Origin: Uloborus plumipes
Taxonomy: Eukaryota; Arthropoda; Arachnida; Araneae; Uloboridae
Direction: 5' to 3'
Length of the DNA: 64,000 bases
Assembly: GCA_038373865.1 (NCBI GenBank)
Contig: JAXGGA010004696.1
Location: 21,458-85,457 of the forward strand
The position numbers were made by a program, and so were the translations under genes. Under the pieces are notes generated by a model, which saw nothing but the letters and a program-made list of their open reading frames with translations, did not search any database and had not been told where the DNA came from. Positions 47,886-61,339 of this stretch are shown piece by piece. How positions within the stretch are numbered: position 1 is the stretch's first letter; each line of letters begins with the position of its first letter.

Positions 47886-50432
47886 ATATACTGTCGAACT
47901 TCGAAACATTCGAGATAATTCGATTTCAAGATTCAAAGTCTTTAATAAAGTTAAAAAATACGCAACGGACGTAAGTCAAACAGTTGACGCATTATTTCTC
48001 TTTGATATTCTTCAAAGTATTTGTGTATGACGAACGGCAATTAAATTTTTTACTACTTTTAGGGCCCTGCTCCACATCGACGTAAAGCAGAAAAATTAAG
48101 CAGAAACGTAAAATTTTCCTTTTTCGGTTTCGGTCGCTTTTCGGTCGGACGCGTGCTCCACTTGGGCAGAATTTTTTTTTTCTGCGCAGAAAAAAAGCGC
48201 CATCTGACGGAATAATCCTTGCATTTTCATTGGATATTTGACATTTAGATTAAAAATAGAAAAAATACCTCATTATGAAGCAGTATTCGAAATTATATGA
48301 TTGGGTAAAAGATTGGCAACAAACAACCGAGCTTTAATACTTATTTAATTTAGTTGGCATGGAATTACCCATCATGATAAAGCTTGTTATGAGCCAAGTC
48401 CTGTTTTTTTTACTTGGCAGTTTTTTATTTTCACTTTAAACGGATATATTTAGCGGAAACAAACCAAACTGGCTATAAAATTCCCATTCAAGTATTTTTT
48501 GTGAATTTCGCTAAGCATTGCATTTATTTTCCCTTGTTTAAATCTTAAAAGTTGTTTTTTTTTATTTCAAGAAAAAAATAGCTTTTTTTTGCCGTTGAAG
48601 AAAGCATACTAAGCATTAAAGGTGATTAAAAAAAAAGCTTCGGAGTGTTGAGTAGATGTTTTGGCGAAAAATACAGCAAATGCAGCACGATGCCATGAAA
48701 CTTGATTTGATGGATGAATATATTATTTGTTGTTTTGAGTTTCTACATTTTAATGGACATTTTGCAATGGCTTTGGTGCTAATATTTTTGAGTAAACGCG
48801 TAGACAATGTTTCCGTACCGTTCGCAATTATACTATATATTCTGCGAAATGAATTTATAGCAACGCTATGTTTTCGTGGTCGTATCGAGTTTTCAAAATT
48901 ATGGCTGTTATTGTACCTAAAAAAAAATATCAGTGCCTACTTACTTTGCCAAATAAATTAGACCCTCAAAGCCATGAAGCATTTATATATTTTTTGAATA
49001 CGCCGTCAAAAATAAAACACGTAAGCTATAACTTAAATAAATTTAAAAAAAATTTTAATACGTAAAATAACCTACACACTCTTTTATTTATCGCTAATCT
49101 TGAAAAATTTGCTATATTTAAAAATGGAAGTATTTATCAAAACACAAAACATTTCACTAAAACTTTATTACACAACATTAGCTAGTTTTATTATCGCCAA
49201 GCGATCCAGAACTCAGCCAAAGGTCAAATCTTTTTTTTTGAAGCTCAATTAAAATAAGTAAATACAGGAGCGGAATTAAACATATATTTCCAATCTCTCC
49301 AAGCAATCAATAACTTAGCAAAGCATGTCATAAATTGTAAGTTCCATTACAATGTAAAGCAGCCGAAACACCATTATTTCGAATCTCGCCAAGAAACTAG
49401 ACTCCCGTAATCCCGCCGAGTTTTGAATAAAATAATAAAAATCTCGCAAAGGACAGGAATTGTTAACATGATTACATATAACGAGATAGTGGACTTTAAA
49501 AGCCTCAACTGAAAGCTTATATTTTAAGTCTTTCGCTAGTTGCCCCCCCCCCCCATTTTGCTTTTTCACTTGATTTTTTATCATTAAGTAATGGGTATTT
49601 TCTCACTTCTCCTTTTGAATATTTACCAAATGCACTTTCGTTAATGCTTAATGCAGTATAGCAATGGCGGCCGCCAAGGCTAGAAATGTTTACATCTCAC
49701 GATGAATTTCTATTGGCTGTTGGATAAATTAAAAATGCAAAATTTTTCGGTCCTCTATTACGCCGTGATTACGCCGCGTAAAAAGGAAAGTACCCGGATT
49801 TTCAGTTTCTGCCTTCAGTTTCGGTCGCGTTTTACGCTGATGTGGAGCATGGCCCTCAGTCATTGGGGTAGACCGACCCATATAATTAGTTATGCATATA
49901 TAACGGAAAAACTTTATGTTTCCATGATTTTCGTTCATTAATGTATACATTTTTCCTCTATCCAATGGAAATTATTTGAGACATTTTGAACATTAGAACG
50001 GCATAGAGTATAATTCTCCAGGACCGGGAAGCAAAGTTCATGAAGCCTTTACTGTTTAATATCCTTTCTACCTCAGTTTCAGACTGATTGGAATTCCTAG
50101 TAAACTTTCGCTTTATACATGAAATTCCTTGAAAACTTGCGCTTTGTGCAATGGGCTAAATGTCTCATCAGACATGTAGGACTATATGAATACTGATTTT
50201 CGGAAGAAAGCTTTTTGTGTAGGAATTCTGCAGTTGATACAGATCGCTGAGGATCAAAGTCGAAAATACGTTCCGTCAGAATTCGAAACATAGAGGTTTT
50301 GGGAAAATTATTTTGAGATAAACAAGAGAAAAAACGCTGAATTAATGTATTAATTACAAGATAATTCGAAAACTTCGACATAAAGAGGTTTCTAAAGACA
50401 ATCAGTTTCGATATAAATAGGTTCAACTGTAG
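47886..50432. repeat. Weak pogo-like outer ends around 48062-49855
   Basis: 'tactgtcgaacttcgaaaca' at about 47889 and the mirrored right end ('ttcgatataaataggttcaa ctgta' near 50408-50432) both resemble 'cagttgaacct..tcgaa' ends of pogo/Tigger-type elements. The two ends match each other only loosely. If they belong together, the 48062-49855 element is nested in them. Confidence 0.25.
48062..49855. mobile_element. 1.8-kb element with 'gggccctgctccacatc' inverted ends, possibly Harbinger-like
   Basis: The left end gggccctgctccacatcgac and right end gctgatgtggagcatggccc are inverted repeats. Further inverted similarity ('ttcggtttcggtcgc', 'ggcagaa') lies just inside. Flanking TTA and TCA would be an imperfect 3-bp duplication. 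ORFs inside (48656-48961) match no transposase I know. Confidence 0.65.
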
Positions 50433-50991
50433 GTATAACAAGAAACATCACAACATTCACTTGGGATTGAGTTTATTATTTTTCATACATATCATACTAA
50501 GAGATTTAAAACAAAAATTCAGCTTTTACTCAAGAAAAACTGACCGAAACTGAAATTAAACATATTGTAATTTTTAAGCATGAAGATACCATTTTGAAAG
50601 AAATCAGTTTACGCTTCATTTCTTCATTATTATTCTTCTGCCTTTATTTCCCCTTTAATGTTGAAAAAGAACTATTCCTCCATAAGCTCATTTTTGCATT
50701 AAAAAAAGAGGTTTTCTTTAGCCCCGCGACACATGTCTTCAACTGTAATAACTATGTTTACATGCTCATTCAATGCTGTTACTTTGTTTTTTATCAATAG
50801 CAAACAGGTTATCATCTTACTTTCAACTATTTACGTACACACAACTGACAGCAGTCTGATTCTTATTATTCGTTACTCAGGTATAGAGATTTTCTTCAAA
50901 TTTAAGTCCCAAACTTCGGAAACAGTAAAATTCATTTGATGTTTGTGGCTTACATGTTACATAGAACTCAAAAAGTTTTTCTTTCTTTTAA

Positions 50992-51478
50992 CCCTTTAAC
51001 GGGTACAAGCCGTTTTTCTCCAAAGTTCACATTTTGCTTTATAATTAGAAAAATGAAGCTCATTTATGACCAAAAAATGCATTTTTTTTTTACATTTTGT
51101 TATAGTGGCTTCTGCTTTTAAGAGGGGTGAGTAAAGTTAACCACCGTCCATTACAAGCAATGACATTTCACTGATTTATTCAATAGAATAAATGTAAAAT
51201 ACAAATAATTTCACAAGTAATTGTGCATTCCTTGTAAAACTCTTCGTCATTAGTTATTTCAAATTACACATTTTTTAGTTACGCATGAAATAAGTGATAG
51301 AAAAACTAAATACAATGTAATTCACGTAAAATACTTTTAGTTTGTCTGATGGAACAACATGAAACATGGAGCAGCTTACAATGGAACGTTACATGTTGTA
51401 CATAAAACCTTTGTGCGTTTCTAATGCGTTTTAAGTTCTAACGTGGTGGTAAGATATTTACCACCGCTTTAAAAAGGG
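50992..51478. mobile_element. TTAA-flanked MITE, ~487 bp
   Basis: TTAA at 50988-50991 and 51479-51482. The ends ccctttaacgggtacaagcc and ccgctttaaaaaggg are imperfectly inverted. 'accaccg' words occur internally. The ORF at 50936 running into it is not a gene. Confidence 0.55.
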
Positions 51479-51484
51479 TTAACT

Positions 51485-52575
51485 GAGCAAACAAGAAAGA
51501 AATAGGGTACGTAAAGAAGAACGACATTTAGGACATAGGCGTTTCATAATAAAGACAGCTAGTTCCATTTCTGAGGAAAAAAAAACATGCGAATGTGAGG
51601 GGCGTATGAAATGAAATGGGATGCCACAGTGATTTACTAAACTAAAGTGGAGAGAAACGCGGAATTTACCTCTCTCAAGAAACCTTCACGTGATATCAAA
51701 GTGCAGTTTAAAGCAGAAGGTGGAGGGGGCTATTCTTAGTTTTCCGGTATTTGAAATTGAAACATCAGTTTAAAAGTATAAGATTTTTATCTTAAACATT
51801 TCTTTTTTTTTTAAAGAAAGTTCATTTGTTCATTTTGTTCGTTGTTCTAGTTGTCAAAGTTTTATTGTTGCAGTTGATGGAGCTGTTTTGTTTTCTGGTT
51901 TCGTCGTTAAGTGAGCGTATGAAATTGGTCGAATGACATCTACTTTTTGATGTACCAAGTTTTTTTGCTTTTTTTTTTTTTTTTTGATAACCGATATCCA
52001 TTGCTTACCATTGTCCAAAGTATATTTTCAAAAAATGTAGCTTTGCCCTTTCATCTTACAAACCCTTCAATTATAAATTAAAACAGATTAAATGAAATAC
52101 ATATATCTTTAAATAGTGGATGAGTTTCGATTCAGAAATTTTTAGGTTAATCTCATTCTTATCGTTGAGCGAGCGATTGTTACCAATCTCCCAGTTCAAT
52201 ATAATTTTGCATGTTAAAATGAAACTTTATGTACATTCATAATATTTTTAGTCAATACGTATTTTTTTTCTAATTCAATGGAAATTGCATTTTAGCTAGC
52301 TCCATTCATATTTTCTATTCTTAATATCACATCGTTAATAAGCAGCTTCAATATATATCTCACTGGAAAAATGTTTCTATAATTACCACCGATGCCTTAC
52401 ATTCGTTTTTTTCCCCTGAGACAATAGAAAAACTCTATATATCCGATTGAATGATGTAACGAGGAGTTGGTGTACGTTCAACTTAGTACCTTATATATGT
52501 ACAAAAAGATAGATGTTTTGAAACACAGATGTTTGAAGACACTGATGATTTTGGGCGATGTATCAATACCATCGA
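51485..52575. other. Intergenic, nothing recognised
   Basis: No supported feature beyond 'catcgatgttt' repeated words around 52560-52580 and 53045-53085, which flank the MITE at 52584. Confidence 0.5.
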
Positions 52576-52583
52576 TGTTTTAA

Positions 52584-53034
52584 CTCATTAATGCCTGACA
52601 ATTTTTTCTCAAATATACTTTGTATACTGGTTACAAACAGTGTTTAATGGATAGGAAACATAATTTTAAAAATATCACGTAAAATATATTTTTTTTTATT
52701 AAGGAAAGAAAAATCGTCCCTTAAAAGTTCCGATAAACCCCAGAGGGTACATACTTTTTTTACTAATTTTTTTTTCTGCCTACGATATAATATTTAAAAA
52801 GACATTTTATAGGAAGAAATAAAATCAGCCATTAACATAAACTGGGAAGCTGGCTGGGAATAACTTTTGAAACACTACACTTTTCAATGGTTATGTGCTG
52901 CAATCTGTTAATAACGAATTGAAACAAACCCAAGGTACTAATTGAACACTATTATTTGGTTGAAATGTTCTTTTTGGGGGAATTCAGACTCTTTTTTGGA
53001 CCGTCCCTAAAAAGGGACGCTTGGCCTTAATGGG
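52584..53034 (+). mobile_element. TTAA-flanked MITE 'ccattaatgcctag', copy 3
   Basis: TTAA at 52580-52583 and 53035-53038. Same orientation and body as 45722-46223, with a ~50-bp shorter interior (the 'gagattgttaacgatgtcat' region is missing). Ends ctcattaatgcctgac and ttggccttaatggg. Confidence 0.85.
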
Positions 53035-53212
53035 TTAATTTCTAACATCGATGTTCTGTCATCGATGTTTCGAAACATTGATGTTGCACCCTTATTCCAG
53101 ACACAAGTCATTTTACTTCAAACAAATAGGTTCATCGAATGACTACTTATCCATCACACTTTCTTATCAAACAACTTTATTACATTCACTTATGAAATAA
53201 ACTTCATTATTT

Positions 53213-53582
53213 ACAACTGTAAAAAACTATAATTTTTACTGTATAATACAGCTAATTTTGTAGTAACAAACTGCAAAAATTGCGAATTTTACAGTAATAA
53301 ATTGTAAAATTGCTAATTTTACAGTTTATTACTGTGCATTTTATAGCTTTCAACTGAAACCTCTGCTGCCAGTATTATACTGTTGTTTTTACAGTATAAC
53401 ACAGCTAATTTTATGGTAATAAACTAAAATTGTGGTAATAAACAGTAAAATTTCTGCTAAACAGTAATACATTGTAAAATTTCTTATTTTACAGTTTATT
53501 ACTGTGTATTTTATAGTTTTAAACTGGAACCTCTGCTGCCAGTATTATACTGTAAAAATAACAGTTTATTTTTTGCAATGTA
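53213..53582. mobile_element. Palindromic 'acagtttattactgt' MITE, copy C
   Basis: Starts acaactgtaaaaaactataa and ends ttttttgcaatgta. Shares all internal blocks with copies B and E, including 'ctctgctgccagtattatac' present twice. Confidence 0.85.
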
Positions 53583-53589
53583 GAGATAA

Positions 53590-56500
53590 GTTTGGAATAG
53601 TACTACTCTATAATATAACTATCTAATGTGTCCGCGCGCCGCACGGGTTTAAATGCAACATGCCAAATCCAAGAAAATAAATATGACTTTCAACTAAGCC
53701 CAGTAGAAGCATATCTCTCAAAGGTATTTTTGTGACCATTCGGTGGATTAACTGGGCGTAAAGGAGAACGCGGAATCAAACTTTTATATAAATGCGTTAT
53801 TTATTTTAGCCAAGTTATTTTCCAAAAAAATACTTTTTATTTTCTAACTGTTTGCCAAAATCAATTCTGTAATTTAACAGTCTACTGGCATAGATGAATA
53901 TAAAAATCTTAAGAAAGCAATACATGTTACACTTACTCCAGAGAAGCCTTGATTCAAAATTTTATTATGATTGTTATGAATATTGTTGTTGTAAGGCAAC
54001 AAATTTTTGCAACAATGGGTTGAAAATTTAATCAATTAATGGGGAAATTACATGAGATTTACTGTTTTCCATAGTAACTCTTTCAAATTAAGGTTTTTGG
54101 AATTAATTATAGCTTATCTTGATTCCTGTTACTGTAGCTATCTATGGTGAAAAAAGGGTTAAAATCGGTACAGTAGTTTTGAAGATTACCCCGGACATAC
54201 ATACAAAAGTTGCCATTTATGTATATAGATTAGCTACCGGAACGTCAATATAATAAGTTGTTTAGTCTCTATAAACTCCATTTAATATATAGTTAGTTCA
54301 ATACTCTTCATGCTATGGATGTGACAAGTGCACGTCATAAATCAGTGAGCTTTTAATAACTCCCCTTCAAGAAAGTGTTAAATGAAGCAGCTGTCGATAA
54401 CACTATAGGAAGTGAATTTTAAATTGATGTAATTATATTATCGTGTTAAATTTTATAAGGCAAGCTGGTGACATTTATTTTTTGATAAACTAATAGAAGT
54501 ATTCCTTTTAAAATGAAACTTCATGTCAAAATTAGTAATTATGATCTTCGGGCTGAATTTTACACATGTTTCTCACTTAATTTTACAGTTTGTCTGTTAC
54601 AAGCAACATGACTAGCACTCCTGGAGCGAAATGATTATGCTCGAAATTTCCAGAAAGTGCAGCCACAAGTAAACTGGTTACAAAACCGAATGGATATTAC
54701 GTCATATAACACCAGTGCAAATCATCTAATGAATACTGACAATGGTTTTGAATTTATAAAATTTGTTCTGATCCCTATTACCCCCCTTTTTTCGACTAAA
54801 AGTAGACTCAGTGGTTTGCCAGGATAGTAGAAATATTAAAAATGGCTGTGTTAACTTGAATTTCAGTATGATGTATGTTTTTGGACGTTTAATAAACTTT
54901 TCTTATTTCGAGTTTTGTTTGGTGTGCCACATTGGAATCAGTGTATTGATAACATAATGTTCTTAAATCATCGTGATCTCGAAAAACGTTTCATCTTATT
55001 GAATTACGATTAGTATATGAAAATCATTAATTGCTAAATGCACATTTTGTATTTTGTAAGTACAACTGAGTGGGCATTAGCTATATTTAATTTCATTTTT
55101 CAAGTTTTTTAATGTTAGCAACCTCTGGGTAGCAATTTTTTGGAAATTCTATCACGAAGATGTTTAGGTGATACATTTTTCTGTGAAATCCAAATCATAT
55201 ATCTCTTCAAAAATTTAATACAACTAATACTTGATGTTGTTAAATTATTCAGCAGAGTTCGACAGCATTTCTCAATTAAAAAACAACTTCTTGACTAGAA
55301 GTAAAATAACGAACATATAACGCATTGAACAAATAACGTTAAAACGAAGCATTACTATAACAAACATCAAAACATGGAAGAAACTGTACTACAAAAAACA
55401 CATCATCAAAACTACGGAATGCATCACATGACAGATAAGCAAAGACCGTTGCCAAACCTAAATCTTGATAAATAAAAACATTGTTATGCAAATTATTTAT
55501 GATGGAGCTGATTGTAAAATTGATTTAAAACTTATATCTAACAGATGTTTAAAAAAAATATCACTCTTTCGCTTGTTTTACATATTTTTTTCGTTTTCTT
55601 CTCAGTTTTCGAAGTACAATAACCTTTATTTCACGTTGACAATTAGATCACACCAAAATACGTTAATCTTCTTGCAAACATAAGGAACTAAACTGTACCA
55701 TACTCAAACACCACGACGGAAAATTCCTTACTAATTAGCAATTATCCCTTTAAAACTCTAAGTCTTTTAAATTCAGAAATTTACCTAAAGTTCCGGAAAA
55801 ACTGGATTACTTTCCTCCACATATTTTGCAACGTATTAGAAATGGATTATTACTCAACGGTCTCCTTATAAATTAATATTATACGAAAGGTTGATCAGGG
55901 AAACTATTACATAGTATTAAGTTTTAACAGTTTGGTAAGCTGTTCTGTTTACACTGGAACTAACTACAAAGTTAACGAAGTGAACGCATTTCGTGTGCAT
56001 TATGAAAATAATGCTGCTTCACTGTCTCATTATAAAGGCATTAGAAAGAGAAATTAGCGTTACAGAAACTGAATCCGATTAATTCCATCAGTACGATTTG
56101 TGGATTTAGGACAAAATGCGCAGGTACGAGAAATTACCTAAAAATGAAAGAGTTATTTCACAAATGTCTCACAAGCCGTGATATCTTCAGGATTCCTTTC
56201 AATATCAAAAGAAAAGCTAGTTGAACTTATTTTGATAAAAATATGAACTATGATTTCTCATACTGAACTCGTACGAATCTCTCGGTGGCAACAATAGTGG
56301 CACACGTCTGAAAACTTACAAAACGTGCAGATGTTGTAAAGCTGTGAGTTACCGCCCTTAAGTCAGGGCTAAAGTAAAATTACGTGCAATATACAAACAG
56401 GTTATGCCATTCAGAGATATCCGTATAATGTATATAATTGTGCTTTTGTCCTGGTTTAAGGGAAGAATTTTCCGCTTTACACACCCAAGCTTTGCCTTAA

Positions 56501-58040
56501 ATTCGAGTTGAACTGTACCATTGAAGCGGATTCCCGTAAGTGCGCTAAATTTACTTTAACTACCAGTTTGTTGACACTCTCGGCTTCAATGAAATGACAC
56601 CTACCTCTAGCTTGGCAACTGTCTATTCTAGACTGATGAGTTCCCGATTAAGACGAAGATTATGTCTCTAGAGCTCATAACCGGGTTGTAACAATACTGA
56701 ATGTATACACGTTGGCTTTAACTCTGAATATAAGACTGTTTCGTGCTCTACAATGATGAGTAAATCATGAAATTGGATAAGATATAAGGAAGTTCTCACT
56801 TGGTAACAGAAAAACAGGCTAGAAAAATTATTTATAAATTTTGTCTTGCTTTTCAATTAATTACTAAGCTTTATCAGTGTAGAAAGGCTCAGCAAGGACG
56901 CCAATTTTTGTTTTTATGCGTTTTGCAATACTATTATATGAATAAAAAAAAACATTATTATTTCACTGTAAAATATGTCTGCGTTTTTTTAATTAAAACT
57001 TTCTTCAGCTTCCAGAACCAGCCCTAACTCCATGATGATTGATTTCCATGTTAATTTCGAAAGAACGTCATTTTCAATTTAATATACCACCTGAGAAGAA
57101 GAAAAAAACAGCAACGGAACTCAATTTGCTTAAGCTTAATAAACCAGGAAGCTTCTGAAATTACTTTTGGTCCAGAAAATAATCCCCCTGGAACTTTGCT
57201 CAACGGTGGATTTGCGCGAGGAAATATTCCACATACCTAAGTAATTAGTTTCATCATCTGGTGCAGCATTTTTGAAGCAAATAACGGGACAGAGTTGTTA
57301 GAGGCTCTATAAATACGTCACGTTCGTTACGTATTCAAATACAATATTTTTTGGGGCTGTTGTATTTCTGGAATTAGGAATCTTCAGACAGAAGTTTGTC
57401 AGTATTTATGGCATACGTAATATCAGCTTTCTTTCAATTTTTGCCTGCATATTTTTCGAAATAGCTTGCATTATTGCCAAAGCAGGCAAATTAGTCATTT
57501 GACTTAACTCGATTGGTATTATGCTCATTTCAGCACACATATTAGATTGTTTTCTTGAAAGAATTGTAGTTCATGCCAATGCAGCTTTCGATTTAAAACT
57601 CAGTCTACCAATAATAACCACAGATTTATATACAGTAGGGTGGGAAGAAAGGTAATATTTTCGGTTGTAGTCTTATTGAATTTGACATATATTTTGAAAA
57701 CTTTTTAATTTTCTATTGTAAACAGATCCACACAGCATACTGATCTAGAGTTTAAAAAAAAAAAATAATAAAAACAGTGACAGCTGCCGATGGTACAGAA
57801 ATCGAAGTTCCTGGACTTGTTTGTTTTTTCATATTCACAAGATCAGTCCAGAGTCAAATTGCTCTTAAGATTATTTATGTAGATAGAAAAGTTTTTAGTA
57901 CATGCTAAAAATGAAACATTCTTTACAATAAAATGTGCTTTAGATCGCTATATAATAGGTTCGCTATAGCTGGATTTGATTGCATATATATATGTATATA
58001 TAATCACAATATACAAAAAGAAAGAATGAAAGAATGAAAA
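53590..58040. other. Intergenic, nothing recognised except a repeat fragment
   Basis: About 54000-54232 is the 3' portion of the dispersed repeat described at 17128. 55950-56110 has a more balanced composition but no ORF. No host exon is recognised in this 4.4 kb. Confidence 0.5.
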
Positions 58041-58051
58041 GACTAACCAAG

Positions 58052-59114
58052 CAGGGCTGCGGAGTCGGAGGAAAAATGATCGACTCCGACTCCGACTCCG
58101 ACTCCGGCATCTTAAAACTTCCGATTGCGACTCCGACTCCTGCTTTTTTTTAATTATTTATTTTTTTCCCAAATGTGAAGAGGGAAAAACCCTAAACAAA
58201 GGTTGAAATATTAAGTCCATTTTTAAAAATTTCATTTTTATTCATGGTCGTAGCCGGGACTCAGTTTAGGAGGGGGGTAGCCATGGGCGGATACAAGGGA
58301 GGGGCGATGGGGGCGATCGCCCCTCCCTTGAGTGTCTCTTCTCCAGCAGTTTTTCGACTTTGAAGTTCAAAAAAGGCAATTTTAGATGGTCTTCGATAAT
58401 ACCATGAAAAGTGGTTGGCATTCGGGTCTCTGATTTGGATTTTTTTCGCAATTGAAGACCGAAACATTTGTAATAAACATGTGTTAACTAGGACATATGA
58501 TGAAAAAACTGGGGCAAATAGGAAACAAAAAAAAAAAAAAACAATCGCCCCTCCCTTGGAACATGTCTGTATCCGCCCTTGGGGGTAGCAAGCAGGGGTA
58601 TCCCAGTTGGAGGTCATGAGAGGTCATCGTGACCTCTCAAAAGGTTCAATTTTCTCGAACTCCCGAAGGTAATTTCACCACATTTACCTCTATTCTCGGA
58701 GGTCACTACGACCTCCCAAAAAGTTCAGTTTCTCCAGAGCAAAAGACACGTGCCGCTCTTGTCATTTGACTCCATACAAAACGAATCCTTTTCTCGTTAA
58801 ATGGCCAAACTTTATTTTAACACATTACATTTTTGCCGCAAACATTTTTTATTCACTGCATAAGCCCAAACATAGCAATTCGTTTCCCAAAGTAGACCCG
58901 CCGTTTTGAAGCCCCATTTAATGATCCTAGATGCTTAGGATTTGGATATTGGAAGCTGAAAATTTGTATTTGTTAGTTTCAAAGATATGTTTTCACCTCC
59001 GTAAAATTTCATCCAAATCGGGGTTGGTCGGAGTCGGAATGTTTTTCAGCGACTCCGACTCCTTTGGTCCAAAATCCGTCCGACTCCGACTCCGACTTCG
59101 ACTCCGCAGCCCTG
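58052..59114. mobile_element. hAT-type non-autonomous element with 'cagggctgcggagtcggag' ends, 1,063 bp
   Basis: The left cagggctgcggagtcggagg and right cttcgactccgcagccctg are inverted repeats. The flanking 8-mers taaccaag (58044-58051) and gaaccaag (59115-59122) match at 7 of 8 bases. The sub-terminal regions are (cgactc)n arrays on opposite strands (58081-58108, 59080-59106). No transposase ORF is present. Confidence 0.88.
58282..58581. mobile_element. hAT-type MITE nested in the 58052 element, 300 bp
   Basis: The ends catgggcggataca and tgtatccgcccttg are inverted repeats, with an inner 'gggaggggcgat'/'atcgcccctccc' pair. A perfect 8-bp direct repeat ggggtagc flanks it (58274-58281, 58582-58589). 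Minus-strand ORFs across it are chance. Confidence 0.88.
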
Positions 59115-59124
59115 GAACCAAGGA

Positions 59125-60288
59125 CTGGCACGTCATCAGGGCAGACTAGATTCCTGGTTCGCAAGGCCTTAATCAAGGCATTTCTATCTGTACATGAGGG
59201 ACCTCCTGACCTGAGGACACACCTATAATGAACTTTTTAAAAATTTGTATAATATATGCATTTATATATAAATATGTATTATATATATATATACACATTC
59301 ATATATATATAAGATATATATATATGCATGTTTAAGATACTGGAAAAATCTTATAAGATAAACTGTTATCGTTGTTGATAAACAACTGATATTCTCCGTA
59401 CAAAACCCATACGTAGATGATTGTTAGCTCTAAAACTACTGTTCAAATAACACTCTTCATACCTTCTTTTTTCGCTGTTCAATCTGGTTATGGTTGAGAA
59501 GAATTTCATTCGATCGAGAGAGGGAGAGAAAAAAAAGGGCAGGAACATGCTCCTCACAGAGCAAATAGAGTTCCTCCAATAAAGTTGTAGTTTCCCTTAT
59601 CACGGCTCGTTAGACACAAAGGATGTAACCGAAGGAGAAGAAACTTTGCTTTATCACATTTTACAATCAGCGCAGACCTGGCTTTATGAGACAGAACTTG
59701 AAAGAGGGCCATCAGAGATTAAATTTTTCTTCAACGCAATGGGAGCTTTCAAGAAAATTATTATATTTCTCCTTTTTGAAGGTTTACACTCGCATTGTTT
59801 CCTGAAGTATATTTTTTTGGGGTGGGGTGGGGAGGAAGGTTCTCAAAAGGTATAGAGCACAAATAAAAAGAGGTTCGAAACTTTCAGAAGGTAAAATATT
59901 TAAAATATACAGTCATTTTATGGGTTACTTTCAACCACTAGAGTTTAAGATGTGAAATAAATGTCTTTGGGCAACTAAATAATAAAAAAAAACAGCAACG
60001 TAATCATCAGCACAAACAATTGAAGAAGTAATATGCAGGAAGTTACCACCCATAAGCCAAGGCAAAAGCAGAACTTGAAGCGAAATCCCAAACAGCTCGA
60101 TCATGTAATCCTGAGACGGCAGTTTCGTCTTTGTTATTAACTCATCAGTCAGAAAGTCAGTAACTGAGATGGGGGTAAATGTATTTATATTGAAGCTAAG
60201 AGCAACTTTAAGCTGGCAGATGAAACTAATTGGTTTGGTAAATTAATCTTAATTTTTTTAATTTTATTTAGTTTGGTAAATTAATTTT
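59125..60288. other. Intergenic, nothing recognised
   Basis: Contains an AT microsatellite around 59255-59330. ORFs at 59366 and 59646 are not recognised. Confidence 0.5.
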
Positions 60289-60290
60289 AA

Positions 60291-61016
60291 GACTAGCTGA
60301 CCCGTGCAAAGCATTCGCACTTGAAAGAAAAAGCTCAACAACCCATTTTTAAAAGTATTTTTTTTTAACAAGAGCAAGTATTATTAAAATTACGATACAT
60401 ACAAAAAAAAAAGGAAAAAATATGTATAAGGATGGCAAGTTGAATTAGAATTCTGCCAAAGCAAAAACTATTTTGCATTTTGCAGCCCAGATTCGAACTC
60501 ATACTTGTTCCATCATAATAACGATGCTTTATCAAACATACCAATGCGTCTTACATTTCAGATGCTATTTAATAAAATAATGTGCCATAAGAAATATAAG
60601 GAAAAATAAAAAATAATTTCTAGACCGTGGATCTATTTTTCGTCAGTGGCCCACACGATCAGCTGAAAACGAGGGGTAAATGATGAAATTTGATAAAGAC
60701 ATAAGGAAGATATGGAGTGATAATGGAAAAACAGGCTAGAGAAGTAACAAAAATGAAAATATAAAATATTCAAACATTTTCTTTTTCTTTTTTTGTTGGT
60801 TGAATTGAAAAAAAAAATATGAATTAAAAAAGTGTTACCGGCGTGACCGATGTAGAAATTTTATTTTATTTTTCAGATCTTTTTTGTCGCTAATGTCTTA
60901 TTAATTTTCTATTTATTTATTTAAAGTGCTATGTTCGATATAAATTTTCTTATTGCAGACCACATGTTTCTACCCTTTCAAGACTTTGGTATAGATTTAT
61001 ATATAGATATATATAT
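60291..61016 (+). repeat. Dispersed repeat, second 'actagctgacccg' copy
   Basis: Starts gactagctgacccgtgcaaa and ends in tatagatttatatatagata. Related in end structure to 17128-17878; the interiors are diverged. Confidence 0.5.
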
Positions 61017-61339
61017 AATTTACGATGTTTTTTGCCAAACAAAAAACTGAAAAGAAAAGAAAAACTAGTGCTAAATCAAACTAAAATGAGCTCATTAATT
61101 TATAAAATAATTTATTGGTAAAATTTTTCAACCCCTTTTCGCTTGCTCCCGTCAAAATTACAGGCTGAGTTTCCGAGCTTTATTTCTTGCTAAAGCAACC
61201 AATTGGTAAACCAGCATTAAGTTATAGTAACCCAGAATGTTGGCTTTAACTAAAAATGTATATTTTTTTAATTTTCAAACTAAAAACAAATCAAAAATTC
61301 GGAATGAATGAACATGTTGTTCATACCTATGTTTTCATA

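Noticed and set aside
50097..50441. 114-codon minus-strand ORF
   Set aside because: Sequence looks like the non-coding end of a pogo-type element and no domain is recognisable.
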